From Pseudomonas migulae NBRC 103157 (GTDB lineage Bacteria > Pseudomonadota > Gammaproteobacteria > Pseudomonadales > Pseudomonadaceae): a DNA stretch of 64,000 nucleotides. The notes beneath the pieces were generated by a model. That model had not been told where the DNA came from. It did not search any database and was given only the letters and a program-made list of their open reading frames with translations. Made by a program: the position numbers and the translations under genes. The stretch's first letter is position 1, and each line of letters opens with the position of its first letter. This document shows positions 1-8,039 of this stretch, one piece after another. The DNA lies in NCBI RefSeq assembly GCF_002091715.1, contig NZ_BDAG01000001.1:372001-436000 (forward strand), in the 5' to 3' direction.

Positions 1-638
1 GCGACACCCGCGAAGACATGTACGCGCTCAACGAGCGCCTGACCGCCGGGTTGAAACTGTTTGAAGTGCGCGCACTGCACAACGGCGCCGAAAGCAGCCA
101 GGTGATGGCGGCGCGTTACGTGCTCTGCACCGTGGTCGACGAAGCCGTCGTCACCACGCCGTGGGGCAACGAAAGCGAGTGGTCGCAGATGAGCCTGCTC
201 AGCAGCTTCCACAACGAAACCTTCGGTGGCGAGAAGTTCTTCCAGCTGCTGGATCGCCTGTCGAAAAACCCGGTCAAGCACCTGCCGATGCTGGAGCTGA
301 TGTACCTGTGCCTGTCCCTCGGTTTCGAAGGCAAGTACCGCGTGCAAGCGCGCGGCATGCTCGAACTCGAAGGCATCCGCGATGCCTTGTATCGCCAGAT
401 TCGCCAGCTGCGCGGCGACGTGCCTCGCGAACTGTCGCCGCATTGGGAAGGCTTGAACGATCAGCGCCGCAGCCTGGTGCGCATCGTGCCGGCGTGGATG
501 GTGGTGTTGTTCACCGTGGTGTGCCTGGTGGTGATGTATTCGGGTTTCGCCTGGGTCTTGGGCGAGCAGCGCGACACCGTTCTGCAACCTTATCAGCCGC
601 TGGATTCCGCCGCGGTCCAGCCGCAGTCGCAGCCGTAA
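1..638 (+). CDS. tssL: T6SS protein TssL/DotU, 5' end outside window
   Basis: This is the C-terminal part of TssL (DotU family), an inner-membrane protein that forms the T6SS trans-envelope complex with TssM and TssJ. The reading frame is open from base 3, so the start lies upstream of the window. Visible are the family segment around ALHNGAESSQVMAARYVLCT and the GFEGKYR motif. A single C-terminal membrane helix follows (about bases 490-560, VPAWMVVLFTVVCLVV), which is typical of non-peptidoglycan-binding TssL proteins. The stop is 10 bases before tssM, so the two are surely co-transcribed. Confidence 0.93.
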   Translation, partial: DTREDMYALNERLTAGLKLFEVRALHNGAESSQVMAARYVLCTVVDEAVVTTPWGNESEWSQMSLLSSFHNETFGGEKFFQLLDRLSKNPVKHLPMLELMYLCLSLGFEGKYRVQARGMLELEGIRDALYRQIRQLRGDVPRELSPHWEGLNDQRRSLVRIVPAWMVVLFTVVCLVVMYSGFAWVLGEQRDTVLQPYQPLDSAAVQPQSQP

Positions 639-651
639 ACAGGGACGTGTG

Positions 652-3600
652 ATGAAAAAGTTTTTCAAGAAAGTCGGCGCGTTCGTGCGCCAGACCTGGG
701 TCTGGACCTTGCTGCTGGTGCTGTTCGTCGCACTGCTGGTGTGGTTCGTCGGGCCGCTGCTGGCGGTCAATGACTACAAGTTCTGGGAAGGTTCGACCTC
801 CCGCCTGCTGACCATCAGTGCGCTGTTCCTGATCTGGGGCCTGACCATGGTCTTCGTCAGCTGGCGCGCCGGTGTGCGCAAGAAAGCGGATGAAGAGACT
901 GAGGATGGTCAGGATCGTATCCGCCGTGAAGAGCAGATCGACGAGGAGCAGAAGGAGTTGAAGGAGCGTTTCAAGGACGCTCTGAAAACCCTGAAGACCT
1001 CGAGCCTGTATCGCGGTCGTAGCGAACGCTGGCGCAGTGATTTGCCGTGGTACTTGCTGATCGGCCCTCAGGGCAGCGGCAAGACCAGCCTGCTGGACTT
1101 CTCGGGTCTTGAGTTCCCGATCAACAAGATTGACCGCAAACTGACCCGCGACACCCTCGGCACCCGTCATTGCGACTGGTATTTCGCCGACCACGGCGTG
1201 CTGATCGACACCGCCGGGCGTTACTTGACTCAGCCGGATGCCGAAGTCGACGGCAGTGCCTGGAGCACCTTGCTCGACCTGCTGCGCAAGCGTCGCCGCA
1301 ACCGTCCGTTGAACGGCGTGCTGGTGACCATTCCCGTGGAATTGCTGCTGGGCGCTAACGAGCAGGATCTGGAGACGCTGGCGCGTCAGGTGCGTGCGCG
1401 CCTGCAAGACGTGCATCAGAAACTGCACGTCGATGTGCCGATCTATCTGGTCCTCAGCAAGGCTGACCAGTTGCTCGGTTTCGACGAGTTCTTCGATCAA
1501 CTGACCCGCGAAGAAAGCGATCAGGTGCTCGGTACCAGCTTCCGTAAAGAGCAGAGCGGCACCGATGTCACCGTCCTGCGCGCCGAGTTCGAAGAGCTGC
1601 TGCGTCGCCTCAACAGCCAAGTGATCATGCGCATGCACCAGGAGCGCGATACCCAGCGCCGTGGCCGCATTCTCGATTTCCCGCATCAACTGGGGCAGAT
1701 CGGCGAGCGCCTGTGCCTGTTCGTCGACATGGCGTTCACCGGCAACCGTTATCAGCGTGTCAGCCAGTTGCGCGGTTTCTACCTGACCAGCGCACCGCAC
1801 CTGACCCAGGAAATGGACCAGACCACCGCCGGCATCGGCGCGAATCTGGGGATCAACTCCGGCGTGTTGCCAACTCTGCGCAGTGGCCGCTCGCGGTTCA
1901 TTCATCACTTGCTCAGCCGGGTGATCTTCCCCGAGGCCGATCTGGCCGGTCTGGACAAGCGCGAACGCAGCCGCATCCATTGGGGCCAGCGTGCGTTGTA
2001 CGTCGGTGCCTTGGCGGCGTTGGGCCTGTTTGGCCTGCTGTGGGCGAGCGGTTTCTCGGCGAACTACGAACGCCTGGAAAACCTGCGCAACCTGGCGCAA
2101 ACCTGGACGCAACAACGCTCGGCGCTGACCGCGCGTGATGATTCCATGGCAGTGCTGAAAACCCTCGACACCAGCTACGCGGCGACCCAAGTCTTCCCGA
2201 AAAAGGGTGACGTGGGTTACCACGAACGTGGCGGCCTGTATCAGGGTGAAGACGTCAACCCGGTGGTCAGGACGGCTTACGAGCGCGAGCTCGAAACGCA
2301 GTTGCTGCCCAAGGTTGCGACCCTGCTGGAAGGGCAGATCCGCGCCAACATGAAGGACCGCGAACGCCTGCTCAACAGCCTGCGTGCGTACCTGATGCTG
2401 AACATGAAAGATCGCCGCGACGGCCCATGGCTCAAGGATTGGGTCGCCACCGAATGGTCCCAGCGTTACGCCGGCAACACCGCGGTGCAGAACGGTCTGA
2501 ACACGCACTTCGAGCGCTTGCTGAAGCAGCCGTTTATCTACCCGCTGAACGATCAACTGGTGGCTCAGGCGCGGCAGGTCTTGCGCAGCGAGTCGCTGGC
2601 CAACGTGGTTTACCGGATGCTGCGCGAGCAGGCCCGCAATCTGCCGGAATACCGTTTGAGCCAGCATCTGGGCCCACAAGGTGCGCTGTTTGTCGGCACC
2701 GATTACGTGATCCCGGGCTTCTACACGCAACAGGGTTATCAGCAGTATTTCTCGGTTCAGGGCTCCGCGCTGGTCACCGACATCCTGCGTGACAACTGGG
2801 TGTTGGGCGAAGGTTCGGGCATCAGCGGCATGGACTTGCGTCGCCTGATGGTCGAACTGGAGCAACTGTACTTCCGCGACTACGCCAATTTCTGGAGCGA
2901 AGCCGTGGGCCAGGTTGCACTGCCTCCGATCAGCGATTTCAGTGAGGGCGCCGAGCAATTGGCGGGCCTGACCTCGGCCAACTCGCCGGTGCTGCAACTG
3001 CTGGTGGAAGTGCGCGACAACACCCGTTTCCCGGCGGAGGCCGAGGCGGTCGATCAAGCGGCTGATGCTGCTGCCGCACTGGGCGAGCAGAAAGGCAAGT
3101 TGGGCAAGCTGGGCAAACTGGCGTCTGCCGCCGCGGACAAAGCCTCGGACATGGCTGCGACCAAAAACCTTCCCGACACCGCGAAGAAATCCCTGCAGCG
3201 CCGCTTCGAACCGCTGCACCGTTTGCTGGATGACAACAACGGCCCGGCCGCTGATTTGACCCCGGCACTGAATGCGCTCAACGACCTGCAAATGCAGCTG
3301 GCGAGCCTGGCGCGTGCCAGTGCGCCGGAGCAGGCTGCATTCGAAATGGCCAAGACCCGCATGAGCGGCCAGCGTGATGCGCTGAGCAACCTGCGCAATG
3401 CGTCGAACCGTCTGCCGCGCCCGGTCAGCGTGTGGTTCAACGTGCTGGCCGAAGACACCTGGCGTCTGGTGCTGAACGATTCCTACCAGTACCTGAACCA
3501 GCGTTATCAGAGCGAGCTGTACAGCTTCTACGGCAAGGCGATCAACAAGCGATATCCGTTCAGCGCCCACAGCACCAGCGACGTGGCGATCAGCGACTTC

Positions 3601-4191
3601 CGCGAGTTCTTCAAGGCGCAGGGCATTGCCGATCGTTTCTTCGACACCTACATGCGTCCGTTCGTGAGTGGCGACCCAGGCAACTATCGTCTGCGCAGCA
3701 TCGACGGTCACAGCATGCCGATCTCCAAGCTCTACCTCGACCAGATGGCCGCGGCCCAAGTGATTCGCCAGAGCTTCTTCTCGATCAACCCGGCCGAGCC
3801 GCAAGTGCAGTTCAAACTGGAGCCGTACACCCTAGACCCGGCGGTCAGCCGTTCCGAGTTCAAGTTCGGCGACAAGACCATCGAATACCGCCACGGCCCG
3901 ATCGTGCCGGTGTCGTTCAAATGGCCGACCGATGCTGAAGACGGGCGCACCAGCCTGGTCCTCGACAAAATGGCCGGCCGCCCGATCGGCATCGAGAAGA
4001 ACACCGGCCCATGGTCGCTGTTCCGCCTGTTTGACCTGATGCAGACCGAGTACCTGAGCGGTCGTGATGTGCTGGTATTGAAAGCCGACGTGGGCGGCCT
4101 GCGCGCTAACTACTTACTGTCGAGCCAGCGCACGCCGAACCCGTTCGACATGGGCGTGCTGCGCACCTTCCGTATGCCGGTGCAGCTCTGA
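652..4191 (+). CDS. tssM: T6SS membrane complex protein TssM (IcmF)
   Basis: TssM is the large inner-membrane and periplasmic scaffold of the T6SS envelope channel. The 1179-residue length is usual. Two membrane helices lie near residues 15-37 and 50-70. A cytoplasmic nucleotide-binding domain follows with a Walker A motif GPQGSGKT at about residues 138-145. A third helix near 447-469 leads into the large periplasmic region. I prefer ATG 652 to GTG 649 because AGGGA at 641-645 is then 6 bases away. The stop overlaps the next start (TGATG), indicating translational coupling. Confidence 0.96.
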   Translation: MKKFFKKVGAFVRQTWVWTLLLVLFVALLVWFVGPLLAVNDYKFWEGSTSRLLTISALFLIWGLTMVFVSWRAGVRKKADEETEDGQDRIRREEQIDEEQKELKERFKDALKTLKTSSLYRGRSERWRSDLPWYLLIGPQGSGKTSLLDFSGLEFPINKIDRKLTRDTLGTRHCDWYFADHGVLIDTAGRYLTQPDAEVDGSAWSTLLDLLRKRRRNRPLNGVLVTIPVELLLGANEQDLETLARQVRARLQDVHQKLHVDVPIYLVLSKADQLLGFDEFFDQLTREESDQVLGTSFRKEQSGTDVTVLRAEFEELLRRLNSQVIMRMHQERDTQRRGRILDFPHQLGQIGERLCLFVDMAFTGNRYQRVSQLRGFYLTSAPHLTQEMDQTTAGIGANLGINSGVLPTLRSGRSRFIHHLLSRVIFPEADLAGLDKRERSRIHWGQRALYVGALAALGLFGLLWASGFSANYERLENLRNLAQTWTQQRSALTARDDSMAVLKTLDTSYAATQVFPKKGDVGYHERGGLYQGEDVNPVVRTAYERELETQLLPKVATLLEGQIRANMKDRERLLNSLRAYLMLNMKDRRDGPWLKDWVATEWSQRYAGNTAVQNGLNTHFERLLKQPFIYPLNDQLVAQARQVLRSESLANVVYRMLREQARNLPEYRLSQHLGPQGALFVGTDYVIPGFYTQQGYQQYFSVQGSALVTDILRDNWVLGEGSGISGMDLRRLMVELEQLYFRDYANFWSEAVGQVALPPISDFSEGAEQLAGLTSANSPVLQLLVEVRDNTRFPAEAEAVDQAADAAAALGEQKGKLGKLGKLASAAADKASDMAATKNLPDTAKKSLQRRFEPLHRLLDDNNGPAADLTPALNALNDLQMQLASLARASAPEQAAFEMAKTRMSGQRDALSNLRNASNRLPRPVSVWFNVLAEDTWRLVLNDSYQYLNQRYQSELYSFYGKAINKRYPFSAHSTSDVAISDFREFFKAQGIADRFFDTYMRPFVSGDPGNYRLRSIDGHSMPISKLYLDQMAAAQVIRQSFFSINPAEPQVQFKLEPYTLDPAVSRSEFKFGDKTIEYRHGPIVPVSFKWPTDAEDGRTSLVLDKMAGRPIGIEKNTGPWSLFRLFDLMQTEYLSGRDVLVLKADVGGLRANYLLSSQRTPNPFDMGVLRTFRMPVQL

Positions 4192-4919
4192 TGCTGGTTG
4201 CCAGCCCCTGGCGCAGCGCTGCGCGCACCGATGCCGGCAAGGTTCGGGCGCGCAACGAAGATGCTTTTCTCGACTGTCCACAGCAGGGGCTGTGGGTGGT
4301 CGCGGACGGCATGGGCGGTCATCAGGGCGGCGACGTTGCCAGCCAGTTGATCGTCGCCAGCCTGGCGGAATTGCCGGCGCAGGATGACTTCGACGAACGA
4401 CTCAAAGGTATTCGTCAGTGTCTGCACTGGCTGAACCGCCGCTTGGGTCAGGAGTTGACCGTCACCGCCGGGCGCCACGACAGCATCATGGGCAGCACCG
4501 TCGTGGCGTTGCTGGTGGAAGGCAATCGCGCGGCCTGCATCTGGGCCGGCGACAGCCGTTGCTACCTGTGGCGCGGCCAGCGTTTGTATCAGCTGTCCAA
4601 GGACCATTCGCTGCAACAGCAACTCATCGACGAGCAACAGATGAGCGTCGAAGACGCCAGCGCCCATCCCGCCGCGCATGCCTTGACCCGTGCGGTCGGG
4701 GCCGCCGAGCAGCTGACGCTGGACGTGCTCGAACTCGAGGTTTACCCCGGCGATGCGTTTCTGTTGTGCAGCGATGGTTTGTACAACGGACTGAGCTCCG
4801 ATGCCTTGGGTAGCGCCCTGAGCCTGACCGCGCCGCATGTCGCGCTGGAGCGTCTGTTCGACGGCGCGCTGCGTGGCTCGGCCCGGGACAACCTGACTGC
4901 CGTGGTGATCCGCCAATGA
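4191..4919 (+). CDS. stp1: T6SS PP2C-type Ser/Thr phosphatase Stp1/PppA
   Basis: This 242-residue PP2C phosphatase probably reverses phosphorylation by the adjacent kinase and so tunes T6SS assembly. Metal-binding motifs are present: DAGKVRARNEDAF (from residue 14), VADGMGGH (37-44), GSTVVALL, LCSDGLYNGL (near 194) and the C-terminal RDN (232-234). It overlaps tssM by one base and the kinase by four. A phosphatase-kinase pair after tssM is, from memory, the arrangement of the H2-type T6SS of P. aeruginosa (Stp1/Stk1). Confidence 0.92.
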   Translation: MLVASPWRSAARTDAGKVRARNEDAFLDCPQQGLWVVADGMGGHQGGDVASQLIVASLAELPAQDDFDERLKGIRQCLHWLNRRLGQELTVTAGRHDSIMGSTVVALLVEGNRAACIWAGDSRCYLWRGQRLYQLSKDHSLQQQLIDEQQMSVEDASAHPAAHALTRAVGAAEQLTLDVLELEVYPGDAFLLCSDGLYNGLSSDALGSALSLTAPHVALERLFDGALRGSARDNLTAVVIRQ

Positions 4920-5917
4920 CCCAACTCATGCCGCCGCTCGACGACCTGCTGATGAGCGAAGAGCAAGCCAGTAACCTGACTTACTTTGCGTTCGCCAAGT
5001 CGCATCAAGCTGAGCCCGCGTTGGCGCCGACAAGGGCCAGTGTCGGTGAACTGCCAGACGTGCTGGCAGGCCGTTACCGCATCGAGCGTCTGCTCGGTGC
5101 CGGCGGCATGGGCGCGGTTTACCGTGCACGGGACTTGCTGAGCGAGCAGTTCGGCGATCCCGACCCTTACATTGCGCTGAAGATCCTCAGCGAAGAATTT
5201 GCCGAATCGCCGGACGCCAGCGCCTTGCTCTACAGCGAGTTTGCCCTGACCCGACGATTGCGCCACAACAACGTGCTGCGACCGCACACCTTTGAAGTGG
5301 ACACCGATTGCCAGCGCGCCTTCATCACCATGGAACTCATGCGAGGGCTGACCCTGGACAAACTGCTCTGCGAGCGGCCACTCGGCCTGCCGTGGAACGA
5401 ACTGCGCGACATCGCGTTGCCGTTGCTCGACGCACTGGCCTATGCCCACGCGCGCGGCGTGCTGCACGGCGACATGAAGCCAAGCAACGTGATGCTCAGC
5501 GAAGAAGGCGTGCGCCTGTTCGACTTCGGTCTGGGCCAGGCCGAGGAGGGCATCCTCCCAGGCCTGCCACACCTGAGCCGCGACCGCTTCAACGCCTGGA
5601 CCCCAGGCTACGCCGCACCGGAACTGCTCGAAGGCCAGCCGCTGTCCGCCAGCGCCGACGTCTACGGCGTGGCCTGCGTGCTTTACGAGTTGGCGGGCGG
5701 CAAACACCCGTTCCGCCGCTTGCCCTCGACCCAGGCCCGTGACGAACACCTGGAGCACGAGCTGCACGCCCCGAAAAATCTACCGAAACACTGCTGGCCA
5801 GCCCTGCGAACGGCGCTGGCATTCGATGCGGCCGATCGAACGATCACCGCCGCACAACTGCGTGACGCCATGGGCGCCACTTTGTCTTTGCTGCAACGTC
5901 TGCGACTTCGGGCGTAA
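4916..5917 (+). CDS. stk1: T6SS Ser/Thr protein kinase Stk1/PpkA-like
   Basis: A Hanks-type kinase of 333 residues. It has the glycine loop GAGGMGAVYRA (about 60-71), the ATP lysine in ALKIL (near 88), catalytic loop HGDMKPSN (184-191), DFG (203-205) and a downstream APE. The catalytic loop reads HGD rather than HRD, which makes it a non-RD kinase. The C-terminus stops soon after the kinase fold, with no membrane helix, so it is presumably cytosolic, unlike longer PpkA proteins. It starts in a 4-base overlap with the phosphatase gene. Confidence 0.9.
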   Translation: MTQLMPPLDDLLMSEEQASNLTYFAFAKSHQAEPALAPTRASVGELPDVLAGRYRIERLLGAGGMGAVYRARDLLSEQFGDPDPYIALKILSEEFAESPDASALLYSEFALTRRLRHNNVLRPHTFEVDTDCQRAFITMELMRGLTLDKLLCERPLGLPWNELRDIALPLLDALAYAHARGVLHGDMKPSNVMLSEEGVRLFDFGLGQAEEGILPGLPHLSRDRFNAWTPGYAAPELLEGQPLSASADVYGVACVLYELAGGKHPFRRLPSTQARDEHLEHELHAPKNLPKHCWPALRTALAFDAADRTITAAQLRDAMGATLSLLQRLRLRA

Positions 5918-5945
5918 CGGATGACTACCGAACAGGGAGCAAGCA

Positions 5946-7988
5946 ATGTTCAACTCAGCTAACGAAACGCACTTCAGCCTGACTGTCGAAGACTACGTCG
6001 GCGACCTGCAAGTGCTGTCGTTCACCGGCACCGAAGGCATCAGCCAGCCGTATCGCTTCGACCTCGAACTGGTCAGCGAAAACCCCGATCTGGACCTGGA
6101 AAAACTCCTGCACAAACAGGCATTCCTCGCGTTCGATCCGCAGGGCAGCGGCATCCACGGCCAGATCTACCGCGTCGCCCAAGGTGACGCCGGCAAACGC
6201 CTGACCCGCTACAAAGTCTCCCTGGTGCCGCACCTGCAATACCTGCATCACCGCACCAACCAGCGCATCTACCAGCAGATGTCCGCGCCGAAAATCATCG
6301 CGCTGATCCTCGAAGAACACGGCATCAAGGGCAACGCCTACAACTTCCAGCTCAGCCAGCCATGCCCGGACCGCGACTACTGCGTGCAGTACGACGAAAC
6401 CGACCTGCACTTCGTCCAGCGCCTGTGCGAAGAAGAAGGCATTCACTACCACTTCCAACACAGCGAAAAAGCTCACTTGCTGGTATTCGGTGACGATCAG
6501 ACCGTATTCCCCAAACTCGGCCAGCCAACCGCGTACGTGCAAGGCAGCGGCATGGTCGCCGACGAACCGGTGATCAAAGGCTTCAAACTGCGCCTGGAAA
6601 CCCGCACCAGCCGCACCACCCGCCGCGACTACGACTTCGAAAAACCACGGCTGCAACTCGAAGCGGCCTACAAGCCTGATGTTCAAAGCGACGAACCCGA
6701 CCTCGAAGACTACGACTACCCCGGCCGCTTCCTCGACCGCGCGCGCGGCAAATTCCTCAGCCAGCGCGTCCTCGAACGCCACCGCGCCGACTACCAGCAA
6801 GCCGAAGGGCACGGCGACCAGACCCGCTTGATCAGCGGCCACTTCCTGGAAATGTCCGACCACCCACGCACCGAGTGGAACGACCTCTGGCTGCTCACTG
6901 AAATCGTCCACGAAGGCAAACAGCCGCAAGTCCTCGAAGAGTCCGTGACCAGCGACACCACCGACAACAAAGACGACTTCCACCAGGGCTACCGCAACCG
7001 CTTCCTCGCCACCCCATGGGCCGTGTTCTACCGCCCGGCGCTGCAACACCCCAAGCCCCGCGTACTCGGCAGCCAGACCGCCAAAGTCACCGGCCCCGCC
7101 GGCGAAGAAATCCACTGCGACCAATACGGCCGCATCAAAGTGCAATTCCACTGGGACCGCGAAGGCCAGGCCGACGACAAAACCAGCTGCTGGATGCGCG
7201 TCTCCTCAAGCTGGGCCGGCGACCGCTACGGCGCAATCGTCATCCCGCGCATCGGCATGGAAGTGCTCGTCACCTTCCTCGAAGGCGACCCCGACCAACC
7301 GCTGGTGACCGGTTGCCTGTACCACAAGGAAAACCAGGTTCCCTACGACCTGCCGGCGAACAAGACGCGCAGCGTGTTCAAAACCCTCAGCTCACCGGGT
7401 GGTGGCGGGTACAACGAACTGCGGATAGAAGACAAAAAAGGCGCGGAGCAGATCTTCATCCACGCCCAGCGGGATTGGGATGAAAACATCGAGCACGACC
7501 AGAAGATTCGCGTCGGCAATGAGCGGCACGACACAGTGGTGAAGAACACCTACACCGAGCTGAAGGCTGAAGAGCATCGCACCACGATTGCTGATCGCAA
7601 GGTTGAGACGCGGGTGGATGATCACCTGACGGTTGGGCAGAACCAGCATGTGAAGTTGGGGACTGCGCAGCTGACTAGCGTTGGGAAAGAGATTCACCTG
7701 AAGGCTGGGGCGAAGATTGTTATCGAGGCCGGGTCGGAACTGACCATTTTGGGCGGTGGGAGCTTTATCAAGCTGGATGGCGGTGGTGTGACGGTTGTTG
7801 GGCCGATTGTGAAGATCAATGCCGGTGGTTCGGCGGGCTCGGGGACCGGGATCGGGATTAAACCGCCGGTGCTGCCGGGGGCGGCGGATAAGGATAAGGC
7901 GGGGAGTTTGATGGATCAGGCGTTGATGAATGCGCCTGAGGAGCAGATCAAGCGTAAGCCAAAACGGATGCTCAATTTTTCTGGCTAA
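5946..7988 (+). CDS. vgrG: T6SS spike protein VgrG (TssI)
   Basis: VgrG trimers form the needle tip that carries effectors. The 680 residues hold a gp27-like N-terminal half, the gp5 OB-fold hallmark (CDQYGRIKVQFHWDREG, then WAGDRYGAIVIPRIGMEVLV and EGDPDQPLVTGCLYH at about 395-460), and a C-terminal beta-helix with repeated short valine/glycine strands. There is no extra enzymatic C-terminal domain, so cargo must bind non-covalently. The last ~450 bases use a looser codon choice than the first part. The next gene starts 51 bases on and is the probable cargo. No adaptor (DUF4123, DUF1795) or PAAR gene is visible here. Confidence 0.96.
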   Translation: MFNSANETHFSLTVEDYVGDLQVLSFTGTEGISQPYRFDLELVSENPDLDLEKLLHKQAFLAFDPQGSGIHGQIYRVAQGDAGKRLTRYKVSLVPHLQYLHHRTNQRIYQQMSAPKIIALILEEHGIKGNAYNFQLSQPCPDRDYCVQYDETDLHFVQRLCEEEGIHYHFQHSEKAHLLVFGDDQTVFPKLGQPTAYVQGSGMVADEPVIKGFKLRLETRTSRTTRRDYDFEKPRLQLEAAYKPDVQSDEPDLEDYDYPGRFLDRARGKFLSQRVLERHRADYQQAEGHGDQTRLISGHFLEMSDHPRTEWNDLWLLTEIVHEGKQPQVLEESVTSDTTDNKDDFHQGYRNRFLATPWAVFYRPALQHPKPRVLGSQTAKVTGPAGEEIHCDQYGRIKVQFHWDREGQADDKTSCWMRVSSSWAGDRYGAIVIPRIGMEVLVTFLEGDPDQPLVTGCLYHKENQVPYDLPANKTRSVFKTLSSPGGGGYNELRIEDKKGAEQIFIHAQRDWDENIEHDQKIRVGNERHDTVVKNTYTELKAEEHRTTIADRKVETRVDDHLTVGQNQHVKLGTAQLTSVGKEIHLKAGAKIVIEAGSELTILGGGSFIKLDGGGVTVVGPIVKINAGGSAGSGTGIGIKPPVLPGAADKDKAGSLMDQALMNAPEEQIKRKPKRMLNFSG

Positions 7989-8039
7989 TCGATATAGACG
8001 GCAACCAAGCCACCAGGGACAGAATTCAGGTAATTGGTA

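Noticed and set aside
511..3804. 1097-codon open frame antisense to tssM
   Set aside because: It is a by-product of the high GC3 codon bias of tssM. The translation is low-complexity (Val/Gln/His-rich) with no domain, and tssM is unmistakable on the other strand. The same applies to long antisense frames under vgrG, spoT, yicC, argB and others.
7500..7988. VgrG C-terminus as an evolved toxic domain
   Set aside because: The tail is repetitive beta-strand (valine/glycine) continuing the spike helix, with no enzymatic motif.
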